In this document: positions 33,936 to 47,231 of the stretch, in pieces
How positions within the stretch are numbered: position 1 is the stretch's first letter
How the letters are laid out: the number at the start of each line of letters is the position of its first letter
From: Phoronis australis
Lineage: Eukaryota > Phoronida > Phoronidae
NCBI GenBank assembly: GCA_002633005.1
Contig: NMRA01000010.1
Coordinates: forward strand, 1,049,252 to 1,113,251
Direction: 5' to 3'
Length of the DNA: 64,000 nt
The notes under the pieces: generated by a model
The model's input: only the letters and a program-made list of their open reading frames with translations
Database searches by the model: none
What the model was told of the DNA's origin: nothing
Program-made: the position numbers and the translations under genes

Positions 33936-36900
33936 AGCTTGTACGTACGTCCTCGCGTAACACTCGCTTTCCACTGGTGTGGCTTTGGGAGTTGTTGCTA
34001 GATTTTGCTTTCCTCGCAAAAACGTGCTCTACAGAACGCTGTTCAGCGATTGTAACCAGCAAGGAAACTCTCAAACCAACGTCACTGTTTAGTACTATTT
34101 TTGCAATTGTCCCCAATATTGCATCCAATGTGTTCTCATTATTGAACCCGCTTTGATTCTTGCGGGCTTCCAGAACATTTTTATCTTGAAATTGCATGCA
34201 GAGTGTATTTTTCAGCTTTGTAATGTAGCTATATTTTACAAACACTTTCATATTCAGTTCTGTTCATCGTCGTAAGTTGAGCGATATTGTAAATTCCCTC
34301 CCTTTTACCAAAAAGCAGTAAAACATACAGTTATATTTGTGTAAATCTATTGTGGATTAATGATTGCCCTCAGTGCCGGCATCTCAACAAAATCAGCACA
34401 AATGGTAAAAGCAATTACATTCATATTTTCAAAATGAACAAGGTTGCAACTGATGTTTTGCTCCTCTGGTGATTAAGTTCACTTTTTATGTATTTTGTGC
34501 GATTTTGATGTATTTTCGAATATTTGTTGTTCTATTGGGCCAATGGCCTCGAAGTATATACAATAAAGCCACCATAATTGCATTTACATAAAAGACATAG
34601 ACCACTCCAGTCATAAATGTACACTCCTGTAAACAGTAGATGCATGATTCAAAAACTATATTGCAAGACAGCCTGAAGAGGTTACTGTTGATAAATCGAC
34701 ATAATAGAAACTTCTGTGATTTGAAATTCACGAGATGGTTGTATTTATTTACACCATGGCCACAAACTGGCGTGATTAAAACAAAAGTCTTTAAAATGAC
34801 AGTGGTCGTTCTTATGTAGCTGCTGAGTGCACTGTAATAAGCGCTTTATTTACATTAATGCTCAATATTATAAACTAACTGTCAGTTTCAATAAAGGACT
34901 TGTACGAATAAGACAGGAACTGGCATCTATAACTGCCTTTGTATTAAAAAATACAATATCCTGACCTTATGAGCAACATGTCCGCATACAGGGTAATGGA
35001 CGTGTGATGTGAAGCACAATAATGTCCGCCTTTCTACCGGCCCGTGTCAACTGCACGTTGAGGATTTGAAATTTTATAACTTCAAACCAAAGTGTCGTTT
35101 TTTACTTAAATGAATGCTTTGATTATCTCCGAGTTAATGTCATTTATGAGTGTTGGGCAACTTATCTTGAAAGCCTTGAAAGCTTTTAGGTAATGATAAG
35201 ATTGCGCGTCATCAAACGCAGACGATCGTCAAACTTGCGCACACTTCAACTTCGGGGCGCCAACTAAATGTGCACAAAAAACACAGACGGGTTCAATATT
35301 CTTGTGTCAATCGTTATGATCAACACTACACGTCTGCTTGTCAAGTTCTCGAAGTTTGTTAACAAACAGCTGAGAAAACAGGACATTCAAACGAGAACTT
35401 ATACTCTTATCTATGATGTCTTGTGTCAATACTTAATGTGAGGACGAGAAATGAGAATTTCTTTGGAGATCGGATTTTATGTACATCAGTGGGAAGATGT
35501 ATCGGCGTGCACAAACAAGATTTGAATACGAACTATGGATTATATATGACTAGTCTTTGAGCTTTGGGTATCCAAGCCTTTCAACAATTAACCCGAGTAA
35601 CTCGTTGTGGAATTCCAAAACTGTCAGTTGTTAACGCGTACGGGTTTTAAACGCGTGCAGGTGCGACTCATTAACGGGCTTATCTGCTTCGTAACGAGTT
35701 ACATGTAATGTGCTGCGAGATGAATGTTCGCGTCACGATGTAAAGCGACCAAGGCTGACAGGTCACGCAGCCCAAGAACAATTTCATCATGTAGACTTGT
35801 ACACGTCCGTTCTGCAACTTGACCCTTTCATTTATGCGTGAATATTAATTATTCAGAGACTGACACAAGCAGTGGAATCCTTTACTGCCACTGTGTTGCT
35901 GACATTTTGTCGTTAGCTCATGACTAACGAATAAGGTGGCACTGAACAGTTAGGCAGCGGCCGCGGCCAATTTGCACTGCCAAAATATTACAATCTAGGG
36001 GTAGGCCAGGCTTGGGGGCATTTTAGTTAGGTATAGTATGTAGGCCAAGTGAATGTGGTTTGTTTGTATTGTTCAACATGTTGAGAATAAAAAAGGACCA
36101 CTTGCTCGGCTGTAGCTGCACTCTTCTTCAAGATGGTGGCCCCCTGTTTCAATTGTGCATTACTGGGTAGCGACTGTGAAATTGGCCGCGATTACAGGAA
36201 GCCCTCAAACAACCCAGATTTGCAAACATCTAGTTGGTTGACAGTACTTTTGGACCACATTTTTGGAGTTGGCAGAAAATTGGCTTTCGGGATCTAATGT
36301 TGGCCTTAGGCGAGGATCGGCAGAGAAATGGTGGTTTTAGGGTGAAAAGTGCCGACTTTGCATTTTTTGCCCCTATTTTTCTTATAGTCTACCTTGGTTT
36401 TCAGTGGGAGTGAAAGGGTCGAAAATACAAGAGAGAATAAAGTTTCTGTGCTCATCTGTATAGCTTGTAATATGAAATGACTCAAAACTTTTCTTTATTT
36501 GCATGCAGTTTTTGACAAATTAAAGAATTGGTGAAGAGTCCATTGGCGTGTGTTCTGATAGGCAAACCCATGTGAGAACTGTTGTGTGCCTCCGAAGCCA
36601 ATGGCAATTGACCCCGGAGTGGGGTTTGTTAATGATGCGGTGACTGGACAGCTTCAGAGTCCTGTGTGTTGCTTTACCTTTCAAACTGTCCTCTCACCAC
36701 ATGACAAACATGTGAGTTCAATCTAGTCACATGGTTTTTCTGTGGGTTTCTTTCTCAGTGCATTATTTATGCCAATTGTCTTATTATAATATGTTGATGA
36801 GACAGCAACAGTAATGGATCACACTACTTCTGCCAGATTCTGATTGAAAGGTCACGCATAAATAGAAGGGTCAACTATCTGCATTTAAAGAGGACCGGTA

Positions 36901-38040
36901 AAAACTGCCTTTTAAACAGATCGTGGTGAAACAACTCCTTGGGGATGATAACGTGAACGTTGCTGATTTTGAACATTGCAAGAATTTTTAAAATAAATCG
37001 CCAGATTCACGATTTTTGAAAAACAGACGAAAATAAACTCTTTCAGCCCAACCCAGTTTTCAAATTCTCCGCCCCTAATAATATATATGCGCGCATGCGC
37101 TCAAAGAATTACCCAGTAAATATTTCCCAAGAGCATAATCGCCACTGTTTTAACATCAAAGGTCAATGTCCGTCCTTATAAGGGAGATGTGCTACGTCTA
37201 CGTTTTGTCATGTCAAATAAAGAGAGGTGGTTTGCTTTATAGGAGAAAAATCGACAGAGACGAGCAGCTGACACATCGAAACGAAAGGAAAAATATTTTG
37301 ACATGACCAGAAATTCAAAATCTTTACTGACAAACCGTAAAACACTTGGTGAACAGTTTGACTTCTGTTTCAGTGGAAGAGAACCACTTTGAATAACGTA
37401 ATTTAGCCGAGTCTGTTTTTCGCGTTCTATGCCGGATGTGCGCAGATCTAAATAACCAATTCCATCTTAAAAGAGATGATCTGCTAGGTCGCGTTAACAT
37501 CGTGACGCGAACACCCACCTTCACAGAAAATTAATCTGTTACACCGAATTTATTTTTGTTAGCGCGAAAATGAGCCAAGACTGCTCGCGGTAACGTGCAT
37601 CGTACGCGCTAACAGTTAAGTGACAGCCGGCCAAGGCTTGGAGTTCCATATTACCACGTGACATTAAATTTTGTACTGGCCCAAAACTAGTCATTGTCCG
37701 ATTTGTTTTTGTTTGAGTTTGAACCCCATCTTATGTGTCAATAGTATTCTCGGACGATGACCGATTATGGAAATATGGTCGGTCTGTTTACGTGGTGAGA
37801 GCCATGAAGCTACGGAAGATTTTTGGAGATGTACGAACGTCATGCGTTATTTAGGCATTGGTTTACATGTTTGTGCAGTCGAATCTCATTACAATATACT
37901 TTTTGGAATTTCCAAGCCCGTCAGTTGTAGCCTAAGCGCGTTCGGGTTTTACTCGCTAATGTGTTAACCGGACACATAAACAGAAGACGTTCAGATTCCA
38001 GGACAATGAAAGTTCATATTCCAAGAAATCACTGGATGCT

Positions 38041-38085
38041 GGGGCGGATCCAGGGTTTTGAGTTAGGGGGGGGGGCAGGGCACAG
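38041..38085 (+). repeat. GGATCCAGG-family repeat fragment
   Basis: GGGGCGGATCCAGGGTTTTG then GAGTTAGG and GGCAGGGCA match the ends of the copies at 25262-25372 and 56943-57083. Confidence 0.6.
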
Positions 38086-38330
38086 GAATAACCAGAATTT
38101 CGCCACATGCGCGCGCTCAGCCTAAAATGTAGGGAAGCAGGAGTCTCGAATTTTTGGGCTCATTGCAAAACAAATGGTCCTGACTCTGTGACAAAGACAC
38201 TGTGAAACAATATCTTTGTCTGTTTTGAAAAAAGTGGATGCCTTGGTGTATTGGGGATTTATTGTCGAAATGTCAGTGTGTATGTAAGAAGTACCCTTCC
38301 TTCACACATTTTAAAAAATAATTGCAGGCG

Positions 38331-38372
38331 GTCTGGTACACGTTGTACCGTCTGGTACACGTTGTACCAGAC
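38331..38372. repeat. Palindromic 19-bp direct duplication
   Basis: GTCTGGTACACGTTGTACC occurs twice in direct tandem (38331-38349 and 38350-38368), followed by AGAC. Each unit contains an inverted repeat GGTAC/GTACC, and the whole 42 bp can fold as one hairpin (GTCTGGTAC against GTACCAGAC). Confidence 0.95.
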
Positions 38373-38427
38373 GTGCGCAGGCCGCGCTTGATGGCCCATT
38401 TCACTGATCACCTGGAAATAGTTTTGC

Positions 38428-38571
38428 TCTTTATTAATATATAGTTAAAACCGAGCTGAGGAGCTAGAAACCCGACTCAAGGGTCTAGCAGTGTGGCCCA
38501 GTGGGACTCGAACCCACGACCTCGAGTAAAGAAGGCGGGCACCATCCCACTAGGCCATACTGCCTCCTCAA
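38428..38571 (-). mobile_element. tRNA-derived SINE, copy 2
   Basis: Read on the minus strand it has an intact A box (TGGCCTAGTGG) and B box (GGTTCGAGTCC), then the same body as copy 1 (AGACCCTTGAGTCGG, CTCAGCTCGG) and an AT-rich TTAATAAAGAG tail. The intact internal promoter makes it the younger or better preserved of the two copies. Confidence 0.88.
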
Positions 38572-39752
38572 CACGTTGGTGGCGCTGCAAAAAATGATTG
38601 TTGTGAATTGTTATTTAGGACACAGTGCTTTGTTTTAGCATCATTTTAACACTGCAAACATGAAAGCGCGGGTGTTCCAAACACTTCGTTTTCAAGCATA
38701 ATGGCGACTTCGTGCAAATAGTGAATAGGTGAGTTGGCAGGATTATTGGTTTGGGTCGCTTGGCATATATACATGAATAGCAACGAATAACAGGTTGAAT
38801 AATATCAGCATATCAGTCTAATCATATACATTCACAAAGCGAATTTTGAACTGCGTTATTAAAATTGTGAAATTAATGTGACGAGCAGTTCTAAATCAAC
38901 CCTCAAACCACTTTAACGCATAAATAAGTGTCAACCTTGGAATTTCGTATACCTGGCCCAGAACGTTAACAAAACATACCAACTCCCGAGTCCTCTTGCC
39001 AGATGTACAGGTATATAAGTCTACCCTGCTATGGCCTCAGACAATCAGATTTCGAAGGTGTCTTGGTGTACGTTTTAACGAGGTTCTACTGCAGTTGGTA
39101 AATAAGGTGAGTTCTGTCCAAAGGAAACAGATATTTAAACTTTGCAATGTCTCCAAGTGTTATAAGAATAGCTGCAATAACAGTTATCGTAGACGTTTCG
39201 ACTTCGTCACTGACACAATCATGGTCATGAATATTTGTGGGGGAAATTAAGACTAATTCAGCTTAGTGTAGTCAAAAATCGTATCTTATAAATTATTCTT
39301 ATCACAAGCCATTTTCCTGTCGATGATGTTATGAAATCGACACGACGGCGATGAACATTTTTGTTTTTTTTTAATTATTCTCAAATTTTATTTAATTTTA
39401 AAAGAGGCACAACTAATATATCTTATTTCTACGCAACTTGCAATCTTAACCGTGGTTTATTTAAGTACAACGTTCCCTCAAAGGGTAATAATAAAATTTG
39501 ATTATGTGAAAAATAATGAGAATTTAAAGTATTAGATAAAATGTTTACAGTAACATACCTATCAATGGGCGATAAGACCAGGAATGTCACCGGCCTGCGG
39601 AGGGTATCTGTCCTAAACACGACATTCCGCAACAGAAAAGCGTAGATTTGTGGGATACGAGTCGCATTTTACATTTATAAAAAGATGACATCGCTGCCCA
39701 AAAATCGAATTAACGTAACATCTGTCTACGAATCACTGAATCCATGAGGTCC

Positions 39753-40096
39753 GGGGTCGACTCTTTTTACTCAAAACTGTTTTTGGCGTTTTCTATTCTA
39801 CTTGTGTGCTCGTCTCATAGTCTACGCACGACTACATGATGGTTTGCGTGGACAGCATTCTAATCCTAGTTGATAAAGGCTAAAAGTTCGAGTCTGTACT
39901 CGAAATTTTGAATTTTTACTCGAAATCTCGAGTTTTACTCGAGTTTGTAGCACAAATATAAGGGTCGTCAAGTGCAAACTTGGACTAGAAACTCACATGC
40001 ATAAACCATAATGTGCCGGAACACAGACTTAAATCACAAAAGTAGAACAAAATCTGCCAAAAACTGTGAGTTCGAGTTTGAGTAAAAAGACCCCCA
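39753..40096 (+). mobile_element. Long-TIR MITE, copy D
   Basis: Shares the ends (GACTCTTTTTACTCAAAACT and its inverted counterpart) and the core landmarks with copy A: AGGCTAAAAGTTCGAGT, AGCACAAATATAAGGG and GGACTAGAAACTCA. No coding content. Confidence 0.75.
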
Positions 40097-43000
40097 GAAA
40101 GTTCCGCACAGGCGATCGGTGGGCTACTAGTTGATCTTGGATAGCTATCTCTTTTACTCGCATCTGAGATAAACTCAATTTTTGACTTCTTGAAATACAT
40201 GCATATATAACTACTAAAATAAACCGATTGCGACAGATCCATTTTCTTATAGAAGCAGTGCTCTTTGGATGACCGCTCTCTCATAGTTCTTTGCGTCTAT
40301 GCCGTCTTACGCTATACGAAAAAGGTTGAATAATCTCCAAATCAAAACATACAACATTGAATGGTTTTGGATTTAATTTTGTCTACAATAGTAAGTCCAA
40401 CTCAATCAAACCGTTAGTGCGACGATAAAATTATACATCACAAACACTTGCTTGAGCCTGCTCTGTTTATATGCTATTAGGTTTTGAATGTTTCTTAGTA
40501 GGCGCAGGGTCACTACATGTAATTCATATGATGAAAACCGCATCATTGTCCTCATTTTGAGTCATAACAAAAGGGGAGATCAAAATACGTCAAATTGTGC
40601 CATGAACATTCGTCAGATCCGATATTGCACCTACCTTTAATTTGAGGGCTAGGCTTGTTATCAGGAAATGTTTATTTCACAGGTAACTTGTTTATCAAAG
40701 TCACGCTCTACTTTTATTTCGATGGTCGCTCTACGATAGTAGAAGGTCAGCCATGACTAAAAATTGAGGAAATTGAAAAGGAGCTTATGTTTCCTATATC
40801 ACGATATTGAAAATACATGATGAGCTTACAGTGACAACCGTGAGTCTAATTGTTTGCATTCTTGTTGGAGTTTTATCGTCATTATGAACAATGATATTTG
40901 ACATTTCATTCCAATTTACAAAACTATGCTTTGTCTTGAATTAGAAATTTTGCCGACAGTAAAATCTATTTCGATTAAATGACAGGCGATAACTCGTTTA
41001 ATGCTTCTGTTTATGAGCCGGCTTTCATTAATTTCATGGATCACATTTCAACTGCTTCCATCTGAGACTGGCATTTAGTACAATTAATAAACCCGGTTAG
41101 ATCTATCAGAATCTTTCAGGCATAAGCCTATAGGTTCGTTTAGCTTCCAGAGATCGTTTAAAAATGCAGCGTTCCCAAATGTACGGACGTAGGCATTTTT
41201 CGAAAATAAAATCACGTCTGAGGTAATTGGTTGTCTTGTGCTTTCTGCCAATCAACTGTATTAGCGTGCATATAAGGACTTGACTATTCAAGGGGTCACG
41301 TGACTCGGGTTTTTGCCCGACTATAGGTGTAGGTAAATTTCACCCTCGGTCGCCGCCGATTTCCTGAATCCCTAGTTTTACATGTCTTTCCCGTAGATGT
41401 ATATTTCCGTTGGACGTTTATGGTTCCTTGACCGCTGTAAGCACACTAAAAATTAATAGCAAATTGATTTTGGTAAAACCACTAACTGACTTTTTTAAGT
41501 CCAAGCTAAAACCATTTCATAAAAAGGTAAGAACAAATGATAAGAACACACAGCCTCATCGCGTTTTAAAGTTCCACTGGCGTATCCAGGATGACATGTG
41601 GGGGCATAAGGCTAAACTTCTGAAGAAAAATGACCGCCTAATCCCTGAATACACCACTATGTCGGCGAGATTTTCTTCTTTGATCATTTTGGTTGCCACC
41701 CAACTAAATTCGCCTGAAAGCTAAAGCATGTTCTTTGTCGAGTAAACGTTTCCTGGGGACTCGTAAAAGTAAAATTTACTGTTTTCCAGAAAACGCATTA
41801 TCAACGGAATTTTGAGGTTTCTCTTTATAGTAATGTTATCCTCCTGTCACTACAGTTTTGGATCGGTTATGACTTTCACTCAAGCCCTTGGGTTTGTATA
41901 CCTATATTATACTAGCAATCTAGATCAATTGCGTTCCTTCCGGTGTCCCTGATACAGGAGCCTATGATTGTCAAGTTCTCGGCTGGAAAGTGGGACGACC
42001 AATACCAGCTTTGGGCGACATCGCGTGTTGCGCATGTACAGTGGTGACGTCAATGTGCCAGCATGCCTTGCTCACCCATACATAGAAAATGTAGTTTATG
42101 AAATACCATTTTCATTGAAAAAAATCAAGAACTTCAATGATGTCTTTGTGGACAACATATTTTCCTTATAAAGGAACAAATTTCTTCCAGAAATTGGATA
42201 TTTTTTCAGTTTCCTTTTTAGGATTAAATTTTTGAAAGATGCATGCCGGAAATTGCACTTTAAAAGTCACTGAGAAATTTTCTGATATTCAGCCGTTTGC
42301 TATGGTTTAACGGTCAATTTGTGTGCGCCCCGTAGTTAATATTTTAATTCCACGTAAACAAATACGTAGCTAAGCTTTAACCTATTTACTATTTAACTTT
42401 GAAAAAAGTACATTTTCTGAAATGTTGGAATGGCCCTTTCGTGCCGAAAACTCGGCAAAAAACGGAAGGATTCTGGGAAATCGGCAGACGGTTAGAGAAC
42501 AACAGCGACATCTGTCGTTAATGTTACAAACTAAAATATCTTTCGGCGCAAGCGGCAAAGTAGAAAAAAAAATGTGAGCATGAATTCATCTTTGTACTTC
42601 GAAACTATCGTTTGTCTAATAAATATTCTAAACACAAATCATTATAATATTACCTCCGCCGAGTAGGATAACTATGTTTTTGCCTTTGTTTGAAGGGGCG
42701 TGTCCGTGTGTGTCCCGAGACTCCCAGACGTAAGTGTGTGGTATCTGCAAGTGTACCCAAGAATTTTGAGAGGCCCTCCCCTGCGGGTGCCATGTCTGAT
42801 GTGCCTGTCTACCAATCTCCAACCCCCATTGCGGGCAGAATGTTTAGTGTTCAAGAATGTTAGTGGCTATTTCTGTGTATGTTATAATTGTTTTGTATTT
42901 TTTGAGAAATAAAACGATGATAATTAATAGCGATGGTTATTGCAGACTGGCAGAAAACCTCTCCAGGGTAAAAAGGTACTTATTGTACCCTGAGTGAATC

Positions 43001-43208
43001 CTACAAAACACACTGGAAAGGTACTCCTCTCTGCAATTTTTGGTACGCTGAAGCAATCACCTTGTCTGTGTTTCTTTTTCAAAGAGCGTGTGCTATTTCT
43101 GTATAGTTATCCAAATAGTTAGGGATGGTGGTATCAGAAAAGCCTTCTTGGTGGTATCCACAAAACCCATAAATTCCGAGTCATTTTGTGCTTTCTAGAA
43201 TTACACAT

Positions 43209-44066
43209 AGTGTACCTAATTATCGGACGGACCCTAACTACCGGACGTTACATAAAATCTTACTTTAAGCATAATCTGAGAAATATATGACACCAATTTT
43301 TGTTCCACTGTAATGCATTCAATGTCCGGCACTATCTCGTTTTTTTCTAGGGTTGCCTCGTTTTGATTTCACCGAGAGAGGGTGCAATTTAGACCCTCAC
43401 GTCGGCCTAAAATGGACGATGGCATATTATAAACTCTGAAAGCAATATCTTTTTCCACAATGAAATCATCTCATTGAACTGACAATATGTCACTGTTTCA
43501 TTTTTTTCATTTTGCTCTTAATCTCATATCAAGAAGGCAAAGAGATACCATTTACTACGTAAGTCAACACTGCGTACTAGTCGGCAACCGAGTAGAGCGA
43601 CGTCTTTCGTGAAAATGAAAGAGATACTAAAAACTGCAGTGATTTTGCACGTGCTTTAGTCGTCTGCACTGATTCATCGAAAGGTCTTGGCGCTGTCATC
43701 AGATTTCATTTTATGGATAATTTTGTTGTGAATGGAGCTTGTGTTCTAGCAGTATATATGTCAAAACACTAGAGCTGAAATTTGGCTACAAGGTGCCCGC
43801 GGCCATTACATGGTTAGTCAGTTTTCCGCGGTGTGGCGTATGGGGAAACATGGTGTCCGATATTTAGGTTCTCCGAAGGTTTGCTAGTTGTGTTTTTTAA
43901 AGATCAGTCAGAACATAAATGTGGCTTTCGGTGACAAGATATGGTAGCAGAACAATTCCGCAAAGGTAAGTCTTTATTTCAGCAAAGAATTTACAACAAC
44001 CCGTAGTATTTTCAATTAAATATAATGCAAAATGTGCCAAAATTAACGTCCGATAATTAGGTCACT
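43209..44066. mobile_element. 858-bp non-autonomous TIR element
   Basis: Ends AGTGTACCTAATTATCGGAC (left) and AGTGACCTAATTATCGGACG (right, inverted) match over about 20 bp. Related motifs lie just inside: CTAACTACCGGACGT at the left and, inverted, ACCTAAATATCGGACA at about 43855. No coding frame. No clear target duplication. Confidence 0.6.
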
Positions 44067-45101
44067 TAACTGTACTGCTTTATTGGTGATGTGTAATGTG
44101 GCTCAAAGTAAACCTTTCCACGCGTTTACAGTCAAGTTGAAAGATGAAGGCCTAAGTCCGCGAACTCGTTATTTTTGTGAAAATTTAACCAACCAGTGTC
44201 AAAAGTTGTCCGTCTCGAAAAAATTGGCGCAAATTGCACAGCGAAACGTGCGTAACGTGTTGGCGAACGCCTATTTCGTTTTTAAAGAACTTTCCTTGCC
44301 ATAGCCACAAGACGTGAGTTCCATCTTTCCGTCTTTCCAATAACTTCTGGCTACAACTTCGGCATGGAATCAACCAGATCGTTTGGAACAGGATCGTTTG
44401 ATGCAGAGTTACTGTGTGAACAAGGCACTCAATCATCCAGCATGAGATATAGGGTTGCCGGAAGACGTTTAAAAACAAAGTAAGCATTCTTTTCAACCCA
44501 AGCCAGCAACAGTAAGTCATTCACGGTAAATGAAACGTGAACGCCAAGTGCAATTTTTGTTAACGTTAAAGCGGTAGGAGAAAGTGGGACTTGTTGCAGA
44601 AGGGTGACAGGTATTGTCGGGGACGTCCCAAGCCTTCCCCTCGAATTGCACATCAAGTTTCAATCTTTGCAAATCGAAATTACGATCACGTGAGAACTTT
44701 CGTCTGCAGACATAATACAACGAATGCAACTGCTCGCAAATGAAGCCTTTCAAAAGAACTTATTCGTTCGAAGATTCGACATTTTACTAATCGCTTGTCA
44801 CTCCGCTATTTGCATTTCTTACCTGGAGTTGAACTCGACCTAAAGCATTCACTTGTCTCATAGGTTGGCATTTTTGTCACTACTTATCGTAATAAGGTGT
44901 TATTAGTTCAAAATTTGAGAGTACAAGATGAAAGAGGGTTAGATGCACTGTTTTTTCGAATCGAAATTTGCATAGAAATTTGGTTTGCCGACAATAATAT
45001 AAAATATTATTTGCAAGTAAAGACGACCACAATTGAAAATTCATATCCCTAAGTCTTTGCTTAAAAGAAATTAAAAAGTTACTTTCATCACCAACATCTT
45101 G

Positions 45102-45700
45102 TTACAACCAAACACAGCCAAACCCACCTGTAAATATTACAGTTTTCACTAAGGTACACCAGTTCTTTTGACCTTTCAAATCGTCTTCACGCAGCATCAT
45201 GTAACATTGTTTTGGCAATCTATCATTATTCATGTTCAACAACTTCATGTAGTACGTAAGGGGTTTATAAATATAAGTCACACACAAATCAAAACGTCCA
45301 CATTCACCTTTTGCAATAACATTTGTTGTCTTGATACCTGTACGTAATAACCATTTACAAAACGCAAGCTGAACACTTCCGATTTCCTTCCTGTAGGTTG
45401 TACCCCACAATTCTGCACCATAATACAGAACAGGTGCAACCCCAGAATCAAATAATTTAAATGCTATTTTTACATTTCTGTTTGACCCCATTTTGAATAA
45501 ATAAGACTTGACTAAATTAAGAACTTTACTTGCATGTTGGGCAAGTGCTTTGCAACACATCGTCCAACTCGGCCTGCATGAGAAAAAATTCCCAGGTATT
45601 TATAGTAGTTGCATGAATTTAACTTAGATCCGTAATTGAACCTTTTTCCTTCGCTTGCAACGCAGCCTCGCGGAACTTTGGGCTGAACTCTGGAATGCTC
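45102..45700 (-). mobile_element. LINE reverse transcriptase 3' fragment
   Basis: The minus strand encodes NYYKYLGIFF (about 45600, in the preceding frame). The frame at 45560-45102 then carries GVAPVLYYGAELWG, LAFCKWLLRTG and LPKQCYMML. These are the thumb and C-terminal motifs of non-LTR reverse transcriptases (YLG, YG-ELWG, FC-LLG). A frameshift separates the two parts. The catalytic core is absent from this stretch. It resembles the family of the LINE in the NCS intron, but the two fragments do not overlap, so identity cannot be tested here. Confidence 0.78.
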
Positions 45701-45975
45701 GTCTGCTTCTACATACTAACTTCTCAGGAGAGACATGCACCAAAAATTGAGACAAAAATCGGTGTTTTGGGACTGACCACTTAAAATTGTAGATTTACTA
45801 ATACACTTTTTGTTCGTTTTCAGAGGTTATTTTGTAAATAGAATTTTCGTCACACGGGACAGAAACCCTGTTCAGGAGATTGTTTGTGCAGGGTCTCCCT
45901 TCCAGGCATTGGCGAAATCTACAAGGCCAAAGGAAAACTCGCAGACAAATCAACATGCTGGATGCTTAACAGTTT

Positions 45976-46213
45976 CGCAGAGGCGGATCTACAGGGGGGT
46001 TCAGGGGGTTCAATCCCCCCCTCGGGAGAGGATCAAAAATAAAAATTAAAAAAGTCGCCAGAAAAACGAAACCAGCTACTAAAAACCACAAAAAAATTTA
46101 CACGGGAGGAGGGAAACCCCCTCCCGACCTTCCTTCCGCTTGGCGCTGCGCGCCTCAGATTCGCTCGAATCCTACCACCCCCCCTTTACTGAAAACGTAG
46201 ATCTGCCACTGTT
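45976..46213 (+). repeat. GGCGGATCTACAGGGGGG-type repeat
   Basis: The ends are inverted: GAGGCGGATCTACAGGGGGG at the left, and ACCCCCCCTTTACTG followed by GTAGATCTGCC at the right. Interior contains AACCCCCTCCCGACC. Looks like a small non-autonomous element related in style to the GGATCCAGG family. Confidence 0.6.
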
Positions 46214-46927
46214 TCGGCCCAAGCATTGGCCATTATAGTGTTTTCCGCTTGTTTTTTACTGAAAACTACAGTGAGGAGCTAAACATTAATACTGAAACTT
46301 TTGGTTAGGCGTTTTGGGTTTTATTTGGAGTAAATTAAACTACTAAATAGAGAGTGGCCAACAATAAAATAGGGTATCGTATTTATTTCATTGTATTACA
46401 TTGTTACATACAAGTACAACAAAGCACAACATAATAAAAATAGACGCAGCAACAAAACACAAATGTAACTTGGGATTTCATTTCTTTATGGTTACAGAAG
46501 CCTGTGAAAAGGGTTGCTATGTACATGCTGAGAGGCAATTTTTTGTCCTTGTCACAGTATTTTATGTTTCCAAATCCAGCATCCAGAAGAGTAGCTATTA
46601 CAAAATACAAAAGCCGTTAGATCATTGGAAACTTTTAAGAGTAACTATTAAGAACAAACGAATGCTAGATTGAGGTAAATTAGTAGTTGTTTGTCGTATG
46701 TTACGTCTAATTTTTATGTTCTTATTACGTTATTTTTTAAATTTCAAAATTATTATTTTCCAAAACTAAAATTCTGAGTATAATTAAATCGAGATTTCAT
46801 CAGTAAAAACAGTCAGTTGTTGATCTACAATAGTTGCTACATCAATCTCTACTGTTCCGTTGCCATTTTTCTGCATGTTTTCCTTTTCTTCAAAAGCTTA
46901 GCACATCGACGACCATAGGTGGCATCT

Positions 46928-47125
46928 TAAAACGGCTTCAGCCGCAATGCACAGTTAAAATAACTCTAATAAATTAACGAAAACCTTCAACTCGACGAAT
47001 ACAATATGATTGTTAGAGTTAAATCAAACCCTATTCACTGCATGGCTTTAAAGTGGAATAATTTGTTAAGCACAACAACAACCGGGTTTTATGCTTTGCC
47101 GGACTACCATTGGTTTCCCGAGTAT
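46928..47125 (+). repeat. Interspersed repeat, copy 1
   Basis: Matches 63478-63690 in the same orientation: GCAATGCACAGTT, GAGTTAAATCAA, CCTATTCA, AAGTGGAATAATT and GGTTTTATGCTT occur in the same order with similar spacing. It lies in the presumed intron just upstream of the Cys-rich exon. Confidence 0.7.
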
Positions 47126-47231
47126 ATTTGCGGGTTTAATCCGTTGGCCACACTACTCTGATACTGTGTTTTCACATTATAGCCTCGTGGGTGGTTTGGT
47201 TCTGTATCGTTTTCAAATTTTCTTTTTCTAG

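Larger units (their letters stand above)
33783..47231. other. Gene-poor region with repeats
   Basis: About 13.4 kb without a confident gene. It contains a repeat at 33868-33935, a palindromic duplication at 38331-38372, a SINE at 38428-38571, MITE copy D at 39753-40096, a TIR element at 43209-44066, a LINE fragment at 45102-45700, a GGCGGATC-family repeat at 45976-46213 and a repeat at 46928-47125. AATAAA at 34562 could serve the upstream gene. Confidence 0.5.

Noticed and set aside
44083-44656. Frames on both strands that both contain AYFVFK
   Set aside because: Coincidence or a weak inverted repeat; neither frame has further features.
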